DNA from: Actinomadura macra NBRC 14102
GTDB lineage: Bacteria; Actinomycetota; Actinomycetes; Streptosporangiales; Streptosporangiaceae
DNA length: 64,000 bases
Assembly (NCBI RefSeq): GCF_001552215.1
Contig: NZ_BCQT01000010.1
Span: 434,001 to 498,000 of the forward strand
Direction: 5' to 3'
Both the position numbers and the translations under genes were made by a program. A model generated the notes under the pieces. It saw only the letters and a program-made list of their open reading frames with translations, made no database searches and was not told the DNA's origin. Below, one piece after another: positions 1 to 8,570 of the stretch (within the stretch, counting starts at the first letter, position 1; each line of letters starts with the position of its first letter).

Positions 1-277
1 CGAGGCCGCAGGCCAGCGACGCGGCGCTGAACACGGCCGTCCCGCCGAGGAACACCGTCCGCCGCCCGAACCGGTCCCCGAACGCGGCGGCGACCAGCAG
101 CAGCGCCGCGAGCGGGACCACGTAGGCGTCGACCACCCATTGCAGGTCCGCCAGTCCCGCGTGCAGATCCCGCTGCACGTCGGCGAGCGCGACCGCGACG
201 ACCGTGATGTCGAGCACCATCATGAACGTCGTCGCGCACACGCACGCCAGAGTGGCGAGCCTGTGCATCCGTTCCAT
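1..277 (-). CDS. MFS transporter, DHA2 (EmrB/QacA) type, N-terminal part
   Basis: Only the first 92 codons lie in the window; the gene runs off the left edge. The start is the ATG at 277. The protein opens with a membrane segment carrying the MVLDITVVAVALADVQ pattern, followed by DLQWVVDAY and the loop 2-3 signature GDRFGRR, which is typical of the 14-helix DHA2 drug/H+ antiporters. The expected role is proton-driven export of a small hydrophobic compound across the cytoplasmic membrane; the substrate cannot be told. About 130-210 bp upstream lie two GATC-centred palindromes that could be operators. It is transcribed away from the catabolic operon terminator and is probably a separate unit. 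Confidence 0.8.
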   Translation of the reverse strand, partial: MERMHRLATLACVCATTFMMVLDITVVAVALADVQRDLHAGLADLQWVVDAYVVPLAALLLVAAAFGDRFGRRTVFLGGTAVFSAASLACGL

Positions 278-409
278 CCGCCGGTTCCCCGATGAAGGAT
301 GCGGCGTCAGGCGTCCGGAGGCCGCCGTGGCAGCCGGATGTCCCGGCCCCCGCGAGCGCGGCTCACACCGGACCGCCGAGTGCGCGTGAAATTCTCACGA
401 ATGATTTCA

Positions 410-422
410 TTGATCAGATCAA
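410..422. promoter_or_regulatory. Palindrome, possible operator of the MFS gene
   Basis: TTGATC-A-GATCAA is a perfect 13-bp dyad, about 135 bp upstream of the MFS start. A second palindrome lies 57 bp further upstream. TetR or MarR family operators often look like this, but no regulator gene is visible in the window. Confidence 0.35.
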
Positions 423-478
423 CCCCCGCTAGATCCAGATCAGTTTGCAGGAGAAATCCGAAATCTGCCAGGAGCTGA

Positions 479-488
479 CCTGATCAGG
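479..488. promoter_or_regulatory. Palindrome CCTGATCAGG, possible second operator
   Basis: A perfect 10-bp palindrome that shares the core TGATCA with the 410-422 dyad. The repeated core suggests two sites for one dimeric regulator. This is inference from sequence only. Confidence 0.3.
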
Positions 489-608
489 CCAGTGGGGCGC
501 ACAAAATTCTACGCAGTGCGCATTCTCATCAGTGCTTATTCAACAGCGTAACGAGTGATGCCCGCACCGTAATCGTGACTACTCTTGACAACATGGAGTA
601 TATGGGCC

Positions 609-655
609 GGAGCCTGTGCCGACCGAGAATAGGACCTCGATCGGCACAATGCTCC
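609..655 (-). terminator. Hairpin terminator of the catabolic operon
   Basis: A 13-bp stem with one mismatch (615-627 with 636-648) is extended by GGAGC/GCTCC (609-613 with 651-655) across a small internal loop; the main loop is 8 nt. It lies 64 bp past the stop codon of the substrate-binding protein gene. There is no clear T tract, which is usual in high-GC actinobacteria. Confidence 0.65.
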
Positions 656-718
656 GCCGCAATTCCGGGATGATTTCCCGACCGGATCATGACAACGGAC
701 GGTCCAGCGGCAACACCG

Positions 719-2272
719 TCAGCCGGATGTGCCGGGGTTCCAGGACAGAACGTCCAGGGCCCCGTTGAGCCCGTAGCGGCCGAGACCGTTCACGCCATTG
801 GCGAAGAGGTAGTTCTCGATCGTCGCGATGGGCACGAACCATGCTTCGTCGAGAACGGTCTTGTTCAGCGCCCGCGCGGCGTCCTGCTGGCCCGCCGCCG
901 GCGCGGAGGCGAGCCTCGCGAACACCTTGCTGATCTCGGCGCTCCGGCTCTGGAACGGGTTGAGCGGTGACGTGGCGCCGGTGAAGTTGAACAGGGCGTT
1001 GGCGAACATCGGGGTCGCGAGCCGGAACGTCGTCACCGCGTACTTGTGCGAGGTCAGCTCCGCCACGAACTTGTTGAGGTCGTTGCCCACGTTGTTCAGG
1101 GACACCCGCACGCCGACCTTGGCGAGCTGCGCGACGACGGCCTGCGACACGACGTTCATGCCGAAGAGGGAAAGGTCGACGAGCTTGGCGTCGATGCCGT
1201 TGGGGTAACCCGCGTCCGCGAGCATCTTCTTGGCCTTGGCCGGGTCGTAGGTGTAGGCGTTCTTGAGGGCGGGGTCGTAGCCGTCGGTGTCTGCGGGCGC
1301 GATCTGCGCGGACGGCGTGTACCCGGCGCCCAGCGCCTTCGCTATCGCGTTCCGGTCGATCGCGTAGTTCAGCGCCTGCCGGACCCTCCGGTCACCGAGC
1401 GCGGGCGTCGTCTTGCCCGCCCGGTCGATCAGATAGAGCGCCAGGACGCCGGGGTCTCCGGACAGCACCTTCACGTTCCGCCCGCGCGCCTGCGGGGCGA
1501 GGGTCGCGGAGGCGTTGAGGTCCACGTCGATCTGCCCGCTGTTGAGCGCCTGGAGCGCGGAGTTGGGGTCGCCGATCACCTTGATCACGACCCGGTCCCA
1601 GCGCTGCGCGTCCGGCCGGTAGTAGTTCGGGTTCTTCGTCAGCGTGTAGTGGTCGCCCGCGACGGTGGCCGAGGTGTCCAGCGTGTACGCACCGGCGCCG
1701 AACGTCCGCGTCGTGAGCTGCGCCGGGTTCTTCAGCCCGGCGGGGCTGATGACGTCGCCCCAGTTGACGAGCTGGCTGAACACGTAGGGCAGGATCGGGT
1801 TCGGGGACGACAGGTCCACCTGGACGGTCGAGCCGCCGGTGACCTTCGCGCCGGTCACGCCGGTCAGGAACGGGCTCATCGAACCGGGGGTCTTGAGGTA
1901 GTGGCCGATGGTCGCGGCGACGGCCTCGGCGGTCACGGCGGAGCCGTCCGCGAACTTCACGCCGGAGCGGATCGTCATGTCGAACCGCGTGTTCCGCTTC
2001 CCGACGTACTTCCAGGACGTGGCGAGCGCGGGGCTGAAAGTGCCGTCCGAGTTGGCCCTGATCAGCGGCTCGTACGTCAGCCAGTGCAGGATGCCCTGGC
2101 CGCCCGAGCCGTTCTGCCCCGGGTTGAGGCTCTCGGGCGGCGCCGGGAGGGCGATGGTCAGCGTCCGGTCGCCGGACGCCGCCCCGGTCGTGGACGAGCA
2201 CCCCGCCATCGCCCCTCCCGTCATCGCCAGGGCGGTCCCGGCCAGCACGGCCGTCAGTTTCCGTGGTGTCAT
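719..2272 (-). CDS. ABC transporter substrate-binding lipoprotein, family 5
   Basis: 517 aa. A lipoprotein signal peptide ends at MAGC with the acylated Cys at residue 25, so the protein should be tethered outside the membrane. The body has family 5 (oligopeptide/dipeptide/nickel) features: the ALATSWKYV and MTIRSGVKFADG stretch near residues 80-110 and the VRQALNYAID pattern near residue 300. It should capture a peptide-like or aromatic conjugate ligand for the permeases encoded upstream. The start ATG (2272) overlaps the stop of the ATPase gene by 4 bp (ATGA), so it is translationally coupled and the last gene of the operon. The substrate is unknown. Confidence 0.88.
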   Translation of the reverse strand: MTPRKLTAVLAGTALAMTGGAMAGCSSTTGAASGDRTLTIALPAPPESLNPGQNGSGGQGILHWLTYEPLIRANSDGTFSPALATSWKYVGKRNTRFDMTIRSGVKFADGSAVTAEAVAATIGHYLKTPGSMSPFLTGVTGAKVTGGSTVQVDLSSPNPILPYVFSQLVNWGDVISPAGLKNPAQLTTRTFGAGAYTLDTSATVAGDHYTLTKNPNYYRPDAQRWDRVVIKVIGDPNSALQALNSGQIDVDLNASATLAPQARGRNVKVLSGDPGVLALYLIDRAGKTTPALGDRRVRQALNYAIDRNAIAKALGAGYTPSAQIAPADTDGYDPALKNAYTYDPAKAKKMLADAGYPNGIDAKLVDLSLFGMNVVSQAVVAQLAKVGVRVSLNNVGNDLNKFVAELTSHKYAVTTFRLATPMFANALFNFTGATSPLNPFQSRSAEISKVFARLASAPAAGQQDAARALNKTVLDEAWFVPIATIENYLFANGVNGLGRYGLNGALDVLSWNPGTSG

Positions 2273-3171
2273 CTCGCGTTCCTTTCAGGGGTCCCGGCGG
2301 TGGCCGGTGACCGGCGCAGTTCCCGGCGGCGCGCCTGCTCGCCGGGGTCGGCGACGGGCGCGGCGGCCAGCAGCGCGCGGGTGTAGGAATGGCGGGGGTG
2401 CTCGCACACCTCGGTGACGGTGCCGGACTCCACGACCCGGCCGCGGCGCAGCACCACGACCCGGTCCGCGAGGTGCCGGACGACCGCCAGGTCGTGGGTG
2501 ATGAACAGGTACGCCAGGCCGTGCCGCTCACGCAGGTCGGCCAGCAGGTTGAGGACCTGCGCCTGGACGGACAGGTCCAGCGCGCTGACCGCCTCGTCGC
2601 AGATCAGCAGCCGCGGGGAGGGCATCAGCGCGCGGGCGATGGCGATCCGCTGGAGCTGCCCGCCGGAGAACTGGCCCGGGTACCGGCCGGCGGCCGCGCC
2701 GTCCAGCCCGACCGCCTCCAGCATCTCCGCCATCCGCGCGGCGACCTGCGCGGGCCTCATGTCGCGCAGCATGGTCGTGGTCTCGGCGACGGTCTGCCCG
2801 ACGGTCCGGCTCGGGTTGAACGACAGGTACGGGTTCTGGAAGACGACCTGGACGTCCCGGCTCAGCGCGCGGCGTTCCCGCCCGCCCAGCCGGGTGATGT
2901 CGCGGCCGTCCAGCCGCACCGCGCCGTGCGCGACCGGCACCAGCCCGAGGACGGCCTTGCCCAGCGTCGTCTTCCCCGACCCGGACTCGCCGACCAGCCC
3001 GACGGTCTCGCCCGGCCGCACGTCCAGGGACACCTCGGTGAGCGCGGACGTCGAACGCAGCCGGCGACGCCCCTGGTAGCGGACGGTCACGCCGGCCACC
3101 TCAAGCAGTGGGCGTGCGGACCCCGTCGCCGGCCCCGTGAGCGGCCCCGCGGGCGGCTCTGTCAGTGGCAT
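2269..3171 (-). CDS. ABC transporter ATP-binding protein, OppF/DppF type
   Basis: 300 aa. Walker A GESGSGKT (61-68), signature FSGGQLQRIAIARAL, Walker B LLICDEAVSALD and the switch His in FITHDLAVV are all present, so it should hydrolyse ATP as one half of the importer's ATPase pair. A Pro/Thr-rich N-terminus (about 20 aa) precedes the domain. The start at 3171 lies 2 bp past the stop of the permease-ATPase fusion. Unlike the ATPase half of the neighbouring fusion, it lacks the C-terminal Cys-rich oligopeptide extension. It is part of the same importer. Confidence 0.9.
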   Translation of the reverse strand: MPLTEPPAGPLTGPATGSARPLLEVAGVTVRYQGRRRLRSTSALTEVSLDVRPGETVGLVGESGSGKTTLGKAVLGLVPVAHGAVRLDGRDITRLGGRERRALSRDVQVVFQNPYLSFNPSRTVGQTVAETTTMLRDMRPAQVAARMAEMLEAVGLDGAAAGRYPGQFSGGQLQRIAIARALMPSPRLLICDEAVSALDLSVQAQVLNLLADLRERHGLAYLFITHDLAVVRHLADRVVVLRRGRVVESGTVTEVCEHPRHSYTRALLAAAPVADPGEQARRRELRRSPATAGTPERNAR

Positions 3172-3173
3172 GG

Positions 3174-5090
3174 TCAGCCTCCGGTCGTGGTCGGATGCAG
3201 GCACCGGTAGCCGTCGCCGCCGTCCGGTGTGAGCGCCACCGGCGCGGCCGTGCAGTCGGCCGCCGCGTAGCGGCAGCGCGGCGCGAACCGGCAGCCGGAC
3301 GGCCAGCGCCCGGCGGCGGGCACCGCGCCGGGCAGCACGGGCAGGTGGCGGCCGGGCGTGCCGGCGCTCGGATCGGCCGCGAGCAGCGCCTCGGTGTAGG
3401 GGTGGCGCGGGGCGTCGAAGACCCGCCCGACGCCGGACTGCTCGACGACCTGGCCGGCGTACATCACCACGGCCCGGTCGCAGGCGTCGGCGACGACGCC
3501 CCAGTCGTGGGTGACCAGGATGAGGCCCATGCCGGTGCTCTCGCGCAGGTCGCGCAGCAGGTCGAGGATCTCGGCCTGGACGGTCACGTCCAGCGCGGTC
3601 GTCGGCTCGTCGGCGATGAGCAGGCTCGGTCCGCCGGCGAGCGCGCGGGCGATCGACACGCGCTGCGCCATGCCGCCCGACAGCTCGTGCGGGTAGCGGG
3701 TCAGGACCGCGTCCGGGTGTGGCAGCCGCACCATCTCCAGGAGCTCGGCGGCGCGGCGGCGCGCCGCGCGCCGGTCCACCCCGGTGTGGTGCCGGACGGC
3801 CTCGCTGAGCTGCGCCCCGACCGTGAACACCGGGTCGAGGCCCGCGACGGGCTCCTGCCCGATGTAGGCGATGCCCCGGCCGCGCAGGCGGGCGACCTCG
3901 GGTTCGCTCATCGCCAGCAGGTCGTGCCCGTCGAACCGGAGGGCGTCCGCCGACACGGTGCCGCCGGCAGGCAGCAGCCGCATCACGCCCGACACCGCCA
4001 TCGTCTTCCCGCAGCCGGACTCGCCGACGAGCCCGACCGCCTCGCCGCGCCGCACGTCGAAACCGACCCCGTCCACGACCTGCGTCGTCCCGCCCGCGTC
4101 CTGGAGCCGGACGGACAGGTTCCGGACCGACAGCAGCGCGCCGCCGTCCGCGTCGTCCGGGTCGGCAACGCCGCCCTTGGCGGGACGCGGCGGTCCGATC
4201 ACGCGCGTCCGCATCCGCCGCCACGACAGCGGCTCGCTGGAGGCGCGGTCGGTGGCCACGTCGCGGACGGCGTCACCGAGCAGGCCCAGCGCGAGGGCCG
4301 TCAGCACGACCACCCCGCCGGTCGGCACGAGCATCCACGTCTGCCGGAAGATCGCCTGGGACGCCTCCGCGATCAGCCCGCCCCAGGACGGGCGCGGTGG
4401 CTGCACCCCGAGGCCCAGGTAGCCGAGGGACGTCTCGATCAGCAGCGCGGACCCCGCGACCAGCGACGTCAGCGAGATCACCGGGCCGGCGATGCGCGGC
4501 AGCACGTGCCGGCGCAGGATCCGCGGGGTGGTCAGCCCCGCGACGCGCGCCGCCGTCACGTACGGCTCGTCCCGGACGTCCCGCGCGCCGGCGCGCACCA
4601 CCCGGGCCAGGCCGCCGGACGCCAGGAACCCGAGCGTCAGCATCGCCGCGGACTCGTTGTGGCTGAAGATCGCCAGGATGGCGAGCAGGATCACCACGGA
4701 CGGCACCGACAGCAGCAGGTCACAGACCCGCATGATCACGCGGTCGAGGATCCCCGGGCTGTACCCGGCGACCAGGCCCGCCAGCACGCCGACGGCGACG
4801 TACACGGCCAGCGCCTCCGCCACGACCGGCAGGCTGACCTGGCCGCCGTGCAGGATGCGGCTGAGGATGTCGCGTCCGAGCTGGTCGGTGCCCAGCCAGT
4901 GGTCGCCGGAAGGCCCGCCGTAGACGGTCGTCAGGTCCTGTTCCTGCGGGTCGTAGGGGGCGATCAGGCCCGCCAGCGCGCACGCGAGGACGACGAGGAC
5001 GAGCCAGCCCGCGCTCACGAACCCGGCGGGGCGGCGCAGCACACGGAGCGTCAGCGTGCCGGACCGGCTCACCCCGAGGGTGCCCGTCAT
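3174..5090 (-). CDS. ABC importer fusion: DppC-type permease + OppD-type ATPase
   Basis: 638 aa. Residues 1-290 form a DppC-like permease with about six membrane segments, the HWLGTDQLGRD motif near 64-74 and the EAA loop near 175-198. A linker of about 30 aa leads to an OppD-like ATPase with Walker A GESGCGKT (356-363), signature LSGGMAQRVSIARAL, Walker B LLIADEPTTALD and a four-Cys C-terminal oligopeptide extension. The reading frame runs straight through with no internal stop, so this is one fused polypeptide. Such permease/ATPase fusions are known in actinobacteria. The start ATG (5090) overlaps the upstream permease stop (ATGA). Confidence 0.9.
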   Translation of the reverse strand: MTGTLGVSRSGTLTLRVLRRPAGFVSAGWLVLVVLACALAGLIAPYDPQEQDLTTVYGGPSGDHWLGTDQLGRDILSRILHGGQVSLPVVAEALAVYVAVGVLAGLVAGYSPGILDRVIMRVCDLLLSVPSVVILLAILAIFSHNESAAMLTLGFLASGGLARVVRAGARDVRDEPYVTAARVAGLTTPRILRRHVLPRIAGPVISLTSLVAGSALLIETSLGYLGLGVQPPRPSWGGLIAEASQAIFRQTWMLVPTGGVVVLTALALGLLGDAVRDVATDRASSEPLSWRRMRTRVIGPPRPAKGGVADPDDADGGALLSVRNLSVRLQDAGGTTQVVDGVGFDVRRGEAVGLVGESGCGKTMAVSGVMRLLPAGGTVSADALRFDGHDLLAMSEPEVARLRGRGIAYIGQEPVAGLDPVFTVGAQLSEAVRHHTGVDRRAARRRAAELLEMVRLPHPDAVLTRYPHELSGGMAQRVSIARALAGGPSLLIADEPTTALDVTVQAEILDLLRDLRESTGMGLILVTHDWGVVADACDRAVVMYAGQVVEQSGVGRVFDAPRHPYTEALLAADPSAGTPGRHLPVLPGAVPAAGRWPSGCRFAPRCRYAAADCTAAPVALTPDGGDGYRCLHPTTTGG

Positions 5091-6037
5091 CTCGTCACCG
5101 CCCTCGGCGTGAGCCAGCCCGACGCGAGGTCGGTCAGCAGGTTGACCAGGACGACCAGGATCGTGAAGTACAGGACGACGCCCTGGAGGACGGGCAGGTC
5201 GTGCTGCGCCGTGGCCGTCACCGCGAGCTGCCCGAGACCGGGCAGCGCGAACAGCTGCTCGACGACGATGGAGCCGCCGAGCATCCCGATGAGCACGACC
5301 CCGAACACGTTCACCACGGGCAGTGCCGCGTTCTTCGCCGCGTGCCGGAACAGCAGCGACCGGACGGGCAGCCCGTTCGCCCGCAGCGCGCGGATGTACT
5401 CCCGGCCGAGGACGTCGGCCAGGGCGCCCCGCACCTGCTTGGCGATCATCGCGATGCCGCCGAGCGCCAGGCACGCGGCCGGCAGGACCAGCGAGCGGGC
5501 CCACTGGTCCGGCGCCTGCGCGAACGGCACGTACCCGGTCACCGGGAAGATCTCCAGGTTGACGGCGAACAGCACGACCAGCACCAGCCCGAGCCACGGC
5601 TGCGGCACGCTCATCCCGGCGACGGCCGCGCCGTCCAGGACCCGTCCGGCCACGCCGCCGCGCAGCGCGCCGACCAGGCCCACCGCGACGCCCAGCACCG
5701 CGATCACCAGGGCGGCGCCGGCGAGCAGGCACAGGCTGACCGCCAGGCGCGAGTTCAGCACCGACGACACCGGCTCCCCGGTGAACAGCGAGGCGCCGAG
5801 GTCGCCGCGGACGGCGTGCGACAGCCACGTCCAGTACTGGTCCGCCAGCGGCCGGTCGAGCCCGAGCTGCGACCTGACCTGCCGGTAGGCGGCGGGGTCG
5901 GTGTTCGTGCCGAGGATGGTGCGGGCGGCGTCGCCGGGGGTCAGCCAGGCCAGCACGAACGTCAGCGCGGACAGCACCAGCAGCAGCGGAAGCGACCACA
6001 GCAGCCGCCCGCCGACCATGCGCAGCATGATCGTCAC
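5087..6037 (-). CDS. ABC transporter permease, DppB type
   Basis: 316 aa with a signal-anchor first helix (about residues 10-30), the periplasmic loop LGLDRPLADQYWTWL typical of DppB/OppB, five further hydrophobic segments and the EAA loop GREYIRALRANGLP. It forms the translocation pore with the DppC half of the fusion protein. The GTG at 6037 is chosen because it overlaps the esterase stop (GTGA); an ATG at 6028 is the alternative. Its place between the esterase and the rest of the importer ties transport to the catabolic genes. Confidence 0.88.
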   Translation of the reverse strand: MTIMLRMVGGRLLWSLPLLLVLSALTFVLAWLTPGDAARTILGTNTDPAAYRQVRSQLGLDRPLADQYWTWLSHAVRGDLGASLFTGEPVSSVLNSRLAVSLCLLAGAALVIAVLGVAVGLVGALRGGVAGRVLDGAAVAGMSVPQPWLGLVLVVLFAVNLEIFPVTGYVPFAQAPDQWARSLVLPAACLALGGIAMIAKQVRGALADVLGREYIRALRANGLPVRSLLFRHAAKNAALPVVNVFGVVLIGMLGGSIVVEQLFALPGLGQLAVTATAQHDLPVLQGVVLYFTILVVLVNLLTDLASGWLTPRAVTR

Positions 6038-7611
6038 CCGTCCTGGCCGGTGTCGCCGCCCGTGACCGGGAACGACGTGAGGCCGGTCGCTGGGAGGGAC
6101 ACGGTCGTCCCGGGCAGCAGCGTGGCCTGCGCGGGCGCCGCCGACTCGTCGGCCCGGACGAGGGTCAGGCCGAGCCGGAGCCGCTCGCCGGGCGCGAGCC
6201 GGATGTGCACCGGGTAGACCTCGACGTGCAGCGTGACCGGCGTCCCCGGTTCGACGGGCTCGCCCTCGCCGTGCGTGTGCCAGGGAACGATGATCTCCCC
6301 GTCCTGGTCGAGCAGGCTCCGCTTGAGGTCCACCTCGCGGTGGGACGCGCGGAGCCGGCCCTCGGTGACCGGGTGCACCTGCCCGTCCGGCCGGACGACC
6401 GACACCCGCGCGTGCACCTCGAAGTCGGTACAGGAGTCGTCGGTCCGCAGCACGGCCTGAAGCCCGATCGGGCCGAGGAGGCGGGCGGGTCGCCCGGCGG
6501 CCGGCAGGTCGAAGACGACCGTCTCCCCCCACAGGCGCATCCCGGAGCTCGTGGTCGTGTCCACCATGGTGTCCACCGAGGACGGCGGAGGAGGAGGCGT
6601 GCTGGACAGGCAGGGCTCAATGGGAACGACGCGGCCTTCCGTGGAGGTGCGACCCCCCACACCCCCCGGACCAGCCTGTTCAGCGGCGACGGGACGCCAG
6701 CGGGTCCAGGAGATCTCGTCGGTCGCCGGCCAGTCGCCGCGGACCTCCCAGTCGTCGGAGCCGACGCAGGACAGCCGCACGTTGGCGCCCTCCGCGGTCG
6801 GGTCCGCCCCCTCATCGCGCAGCCAGTGGTTCAGCCAGGACGCCAGCTCGCCGCGCTGCTCGTCCGACAGGAACGGCTCGTGGCTCCACGGCCCGACGAC
6901 CAGCCGTTTGGGGCACCCGACCTGCTGGAATCCCCGGACGGTGCCGCGGAGGAAGTAGTCGTACCAGCCGCCCAGGAAAAGGGTCGGGACCTCGATCGCC
7001 GACAGGTCCGGCGTGCTGCGGTGGAACAGCTCGGTGTCGAAGTCCTCCCCGACGATCTCCCCGTAGAAATGACGCAGCCCCTCCCGGCGGGTGTCCGCGC
7101 GCTGCGCGGACAGGAAGGCCATCGCGCCCCAGTTGGTGTGGGACGGGATGCCGCCGCGCTTCCACATGTCGCGGTAGAAGTCGGTCGGGGCGATCCACGG
7201 GGCGATGCAGCGCAGGCCGCCCGGACGGCGGGCCCCGATGAGGAGCTGGTTCAGACCGGAGTACGAGCCGCCGATCATGGCCGTCCGACCGTCGCAGAAC
7301 TCCTGCCGGGCCGCCCACTCGAGCAGCTCGACGCCGTCCTGGACCTCGCGCGGGGACAGGATGCCGTGGTAGGGCCCGGTGGAGCCGCCGAACCCGCGCA
7401 CGTCGGCGATGAGCACCTCATACCCCTCGCGCACGGGTACCTGGAGCAGCTCGATGTGCATCGCGGACTCCTTGCGGTACGGCGTGATGACCACCACCGC
7501 CGGAGCAGGACCGCGCGACGCGGGGTACCGCAGCACGGACAGGCCGGCCCCGTCGCTCAGCGGCACCTCCAGATGCTCGGGAGAGGGGACCGGAAATCCG
7601 ATCGAGGGCAT
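6034..7611 (-). CDS. CocE/NonD-family serine hydrolase (esterase or acyl-peptidase)
   Basis: 525 aa. The alpha/beta-hydrolase N-terminal half has the nucleophile elbow GGSYSG (Ser116), a later LGGWYDYFLRG (Asp) and VVGPWSHEP (His), which is the triad order of the cocaine esterase/X-Pro dipeptidyl-peptidase family. The C-terminal jelly-roll XPD domain is present (about residues 370-520). It probably hydrolyses an ester or acyl bond of the imported substrate in the cytoplasm; no signal peptide is seen. Near residues 305-350 there is a Pro/Ser/Thr/Gly-rich stretch with five prolines in a row, which looks like an inserted flexible linker. It is coupled to the permease gene downstream. Confidence 0.85.
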   Translation of the reverse strand: MPSIGFPVPSPEHLEVPLSDGAGLSVLRYPASRGPAPAVVVITPYRKESAMHIELLQVPVREGYEVLIADVRGFGGSTGPYHGILSPREVQDGVELLEWAARQEFCDGRTAMIGGSYSGLNQLLIGARRPGGLRCIAPWIAPTDFYRDMWKRGGIPSHTNWGAMAFLSAQRADTRREGLRHFYGEIVGEDFDTELFHRSTPDLSAIEVPTLFLGGWYDYFLRGTVRGFQQVGCPKRLVVGPWSHEPFLSDEQRGELASWLNHWLRDEGADPTAEGANVRLSCVGSDDWEVRGDWPATDEISWTRWRPVAAEQAGPGGVGGRTSTEGRVVPIEPCLSSTPPPPPSSVDTMVDTTTSSGMRLWGETVVFDLPAAGRPARLLGPIGLQAVLRTDDSCTDFEVHARVSVVRPDGQVHPVTEGRLRASHREVDLKRSLLDQDGEIIVPWHTHGEGEPVEPGTPVTLHVEVYPVHIRLAPGERLRLGLTLVRADESAAPAQATLLPGTTVSLPATGLTSFPVTGGDTGQDG

Positions 7612-7665
7612 GACGAACTCCTCATTCGGCCGCGAACGGCCAGGGTGGGAAGAGACGGTGTGGGA

Positions 7666-8199
7666 TCAGAAGAACCAGGCGGGAGGCTCGTGCCCCCGGC
7701 CGGCGAAGTCGCCGAAGCGGCCGCCGAGGAAGGCCAGCGGCAGGCCGTCCCGGTCGCAGGTCCGCTGGACGGCGCCGAACACCACGACGTGGTCGCCGGC
7801 GGTGACCTGGCGGTCCACGGCGCATTCGAGGTGGGCGAGCGCGTCCGGGACGACCGGGACGTCGTGCTCGCCGTAGGTGAGCGGCAGCCCGGCAAAGTGG
7901 TCCTCGCCGCGTCCGGCGAACCGCCGCGCGATCGGCTCCTGGCGGGCGGCCAGGATCGACACGGCGAACCTCCCGGACGCGGCGACGGCGAGGGCCGTGC
8001 GGGCCCGCGCGCCGAAGCAGACGAGGATCATCGGCGGGTCCAGGGACACCGACGTCAGCGAGTTGACGGTCATCCCATGCGGGTCCCCGTCCGCGTCCAG
8101 CGTCGTGATGACGGCGACCCCGGTCGTGAAGCGCCCCATGACGCGGCGCATGTCGACGGGGTTCAGCACCGGGGCCCCGGGGCTGGTGGTCGGTGGCAT
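7666..8199 (-). CDS. Flavin reductase (FMN-binding split-barrel, HpaC-like)
   Basis: 177 aa. The pattern MRRVMGRFTTGVAVITT near the N-terminus, GMTVNSLTSVSLDPPMILVC and the FAVSILA region are hallmarks of the NAD(P)H:flavin reductases that feed two-component monooxygenases. It should supply reduced FAD or FMN to the HpaB-type oxygenase encoded two genes upstream. The start at 8199 is preceded by GGGAGGC at good spacing; a longer frame upstream would overlap the cupin gene. The gap to the cupin gene is 13 bp, and to the esterase gene 54 bp. Confidence 0.88.
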   Translation of the reverse strand: MPPTTSPGAPVLNPVDMRRVMGRFTTGVAVITTLDADGDPHGMTVNSLTSVSLDPPMILVCFGARARTALAVAASGRFAVSILAARQEPIARRFAGRGEDHFAGLPLTYGEHDVPVVPDALAHLECAVDRQVTAGDHVVVFGAVQRTCDRDGLPLAFLGGRFGDFAGRGHEPPAWFF

Positions 8200-8212
8200 G
8201 ACGGTGCCTCCC

Positions 8213-8557
8213 TCATGTGCGGTAGCGGACCTCGAACGTGAGGCAGCCGTCCTCACTGCGCCACGGCCCGTGCTCCATGCCGGGCGGGCGGCAGGCGTAC
8301 ATCCCGGCCGTGAACGTCTCGCCCAGCCGCAGGTCGGTGATCGAGCCCTCCAGGATGTAGACCTCCTCCCAGAAGTCGTGCGCCTGGACGCCGTTGGGCC
8401 TGGTGTCGGTGCCGGGCTCGAAGCGCAGCATCCGGGTGGCGACCCCGGCGCCGGTGTCGGCGGCGAGGATCCGCTCGGTCAGTTCCGGGACGTCCCCTTC
8501 GCAGGGCGTGAAGCCGACCTTCTCGGCGGGGAAGAACTCGTGTTCGGGCTTGGCCAT
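8213..8557 (-). CDS. Cupin-domain protein
   Basis: 114 aa single-domain cupin. HDFWEEVYILEG gives the first cupin motif, and PPGMEHGPW near the C-terminus supplies the second His. It may be a small metal-dependent dioxygenase or isomerase, or a binding protein acting on an intermediate made by the neighbouring HpaB oxygenase; the sequence does not decide. The start at 8557 is chosen because it gives a normal cupin N-terminus and follows the HpaB stop by 13 bp. Confidence 0.75.
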   Translation of the reverse strand: MAKPEHEFFPAEKVGFTPCEGDVPELTERILAADTGAGVATRMLRFEPGTDTRPNGVQAHDFWEEVYILEGSITDLRLGETFTAGMYACRPPGMEHGPWRSEDGCLTFEVRYRT

Positions 8558-8570
8558 GGATCTCGTCCGT

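Larger units (their letters stand above)
278..718. other. Intergenic region with two palindromes and a terminator
   Basis: No gene is seen in this 441-bp stretch. It separates the 3' end of the minus-strand catabolic operon from the MFS gene. It holds a long hairpin (609-655) that probably ends the operon, an AT-richer block around 390-560, and two GATC palindromes (410-422, 479-488) that probably belong to MFS control. Confidence 0.6.

Noticed and set aside
585..615. TTGACA at 585-590 as a promoter
   Set aside because: No -10 hexamer lies at 16-18 bp; TATGGG is only 10 bp away, and no gene starts downstream on that strand.
3165..5888. Very long open frame (907 codons) on the plus strand
   Set aside because: It is antisense to three ABC transporter genes that carry clear motifs; the frame is open only because of GC3 bias, and its product is Arg/Pro/Ala-rich without a domain.
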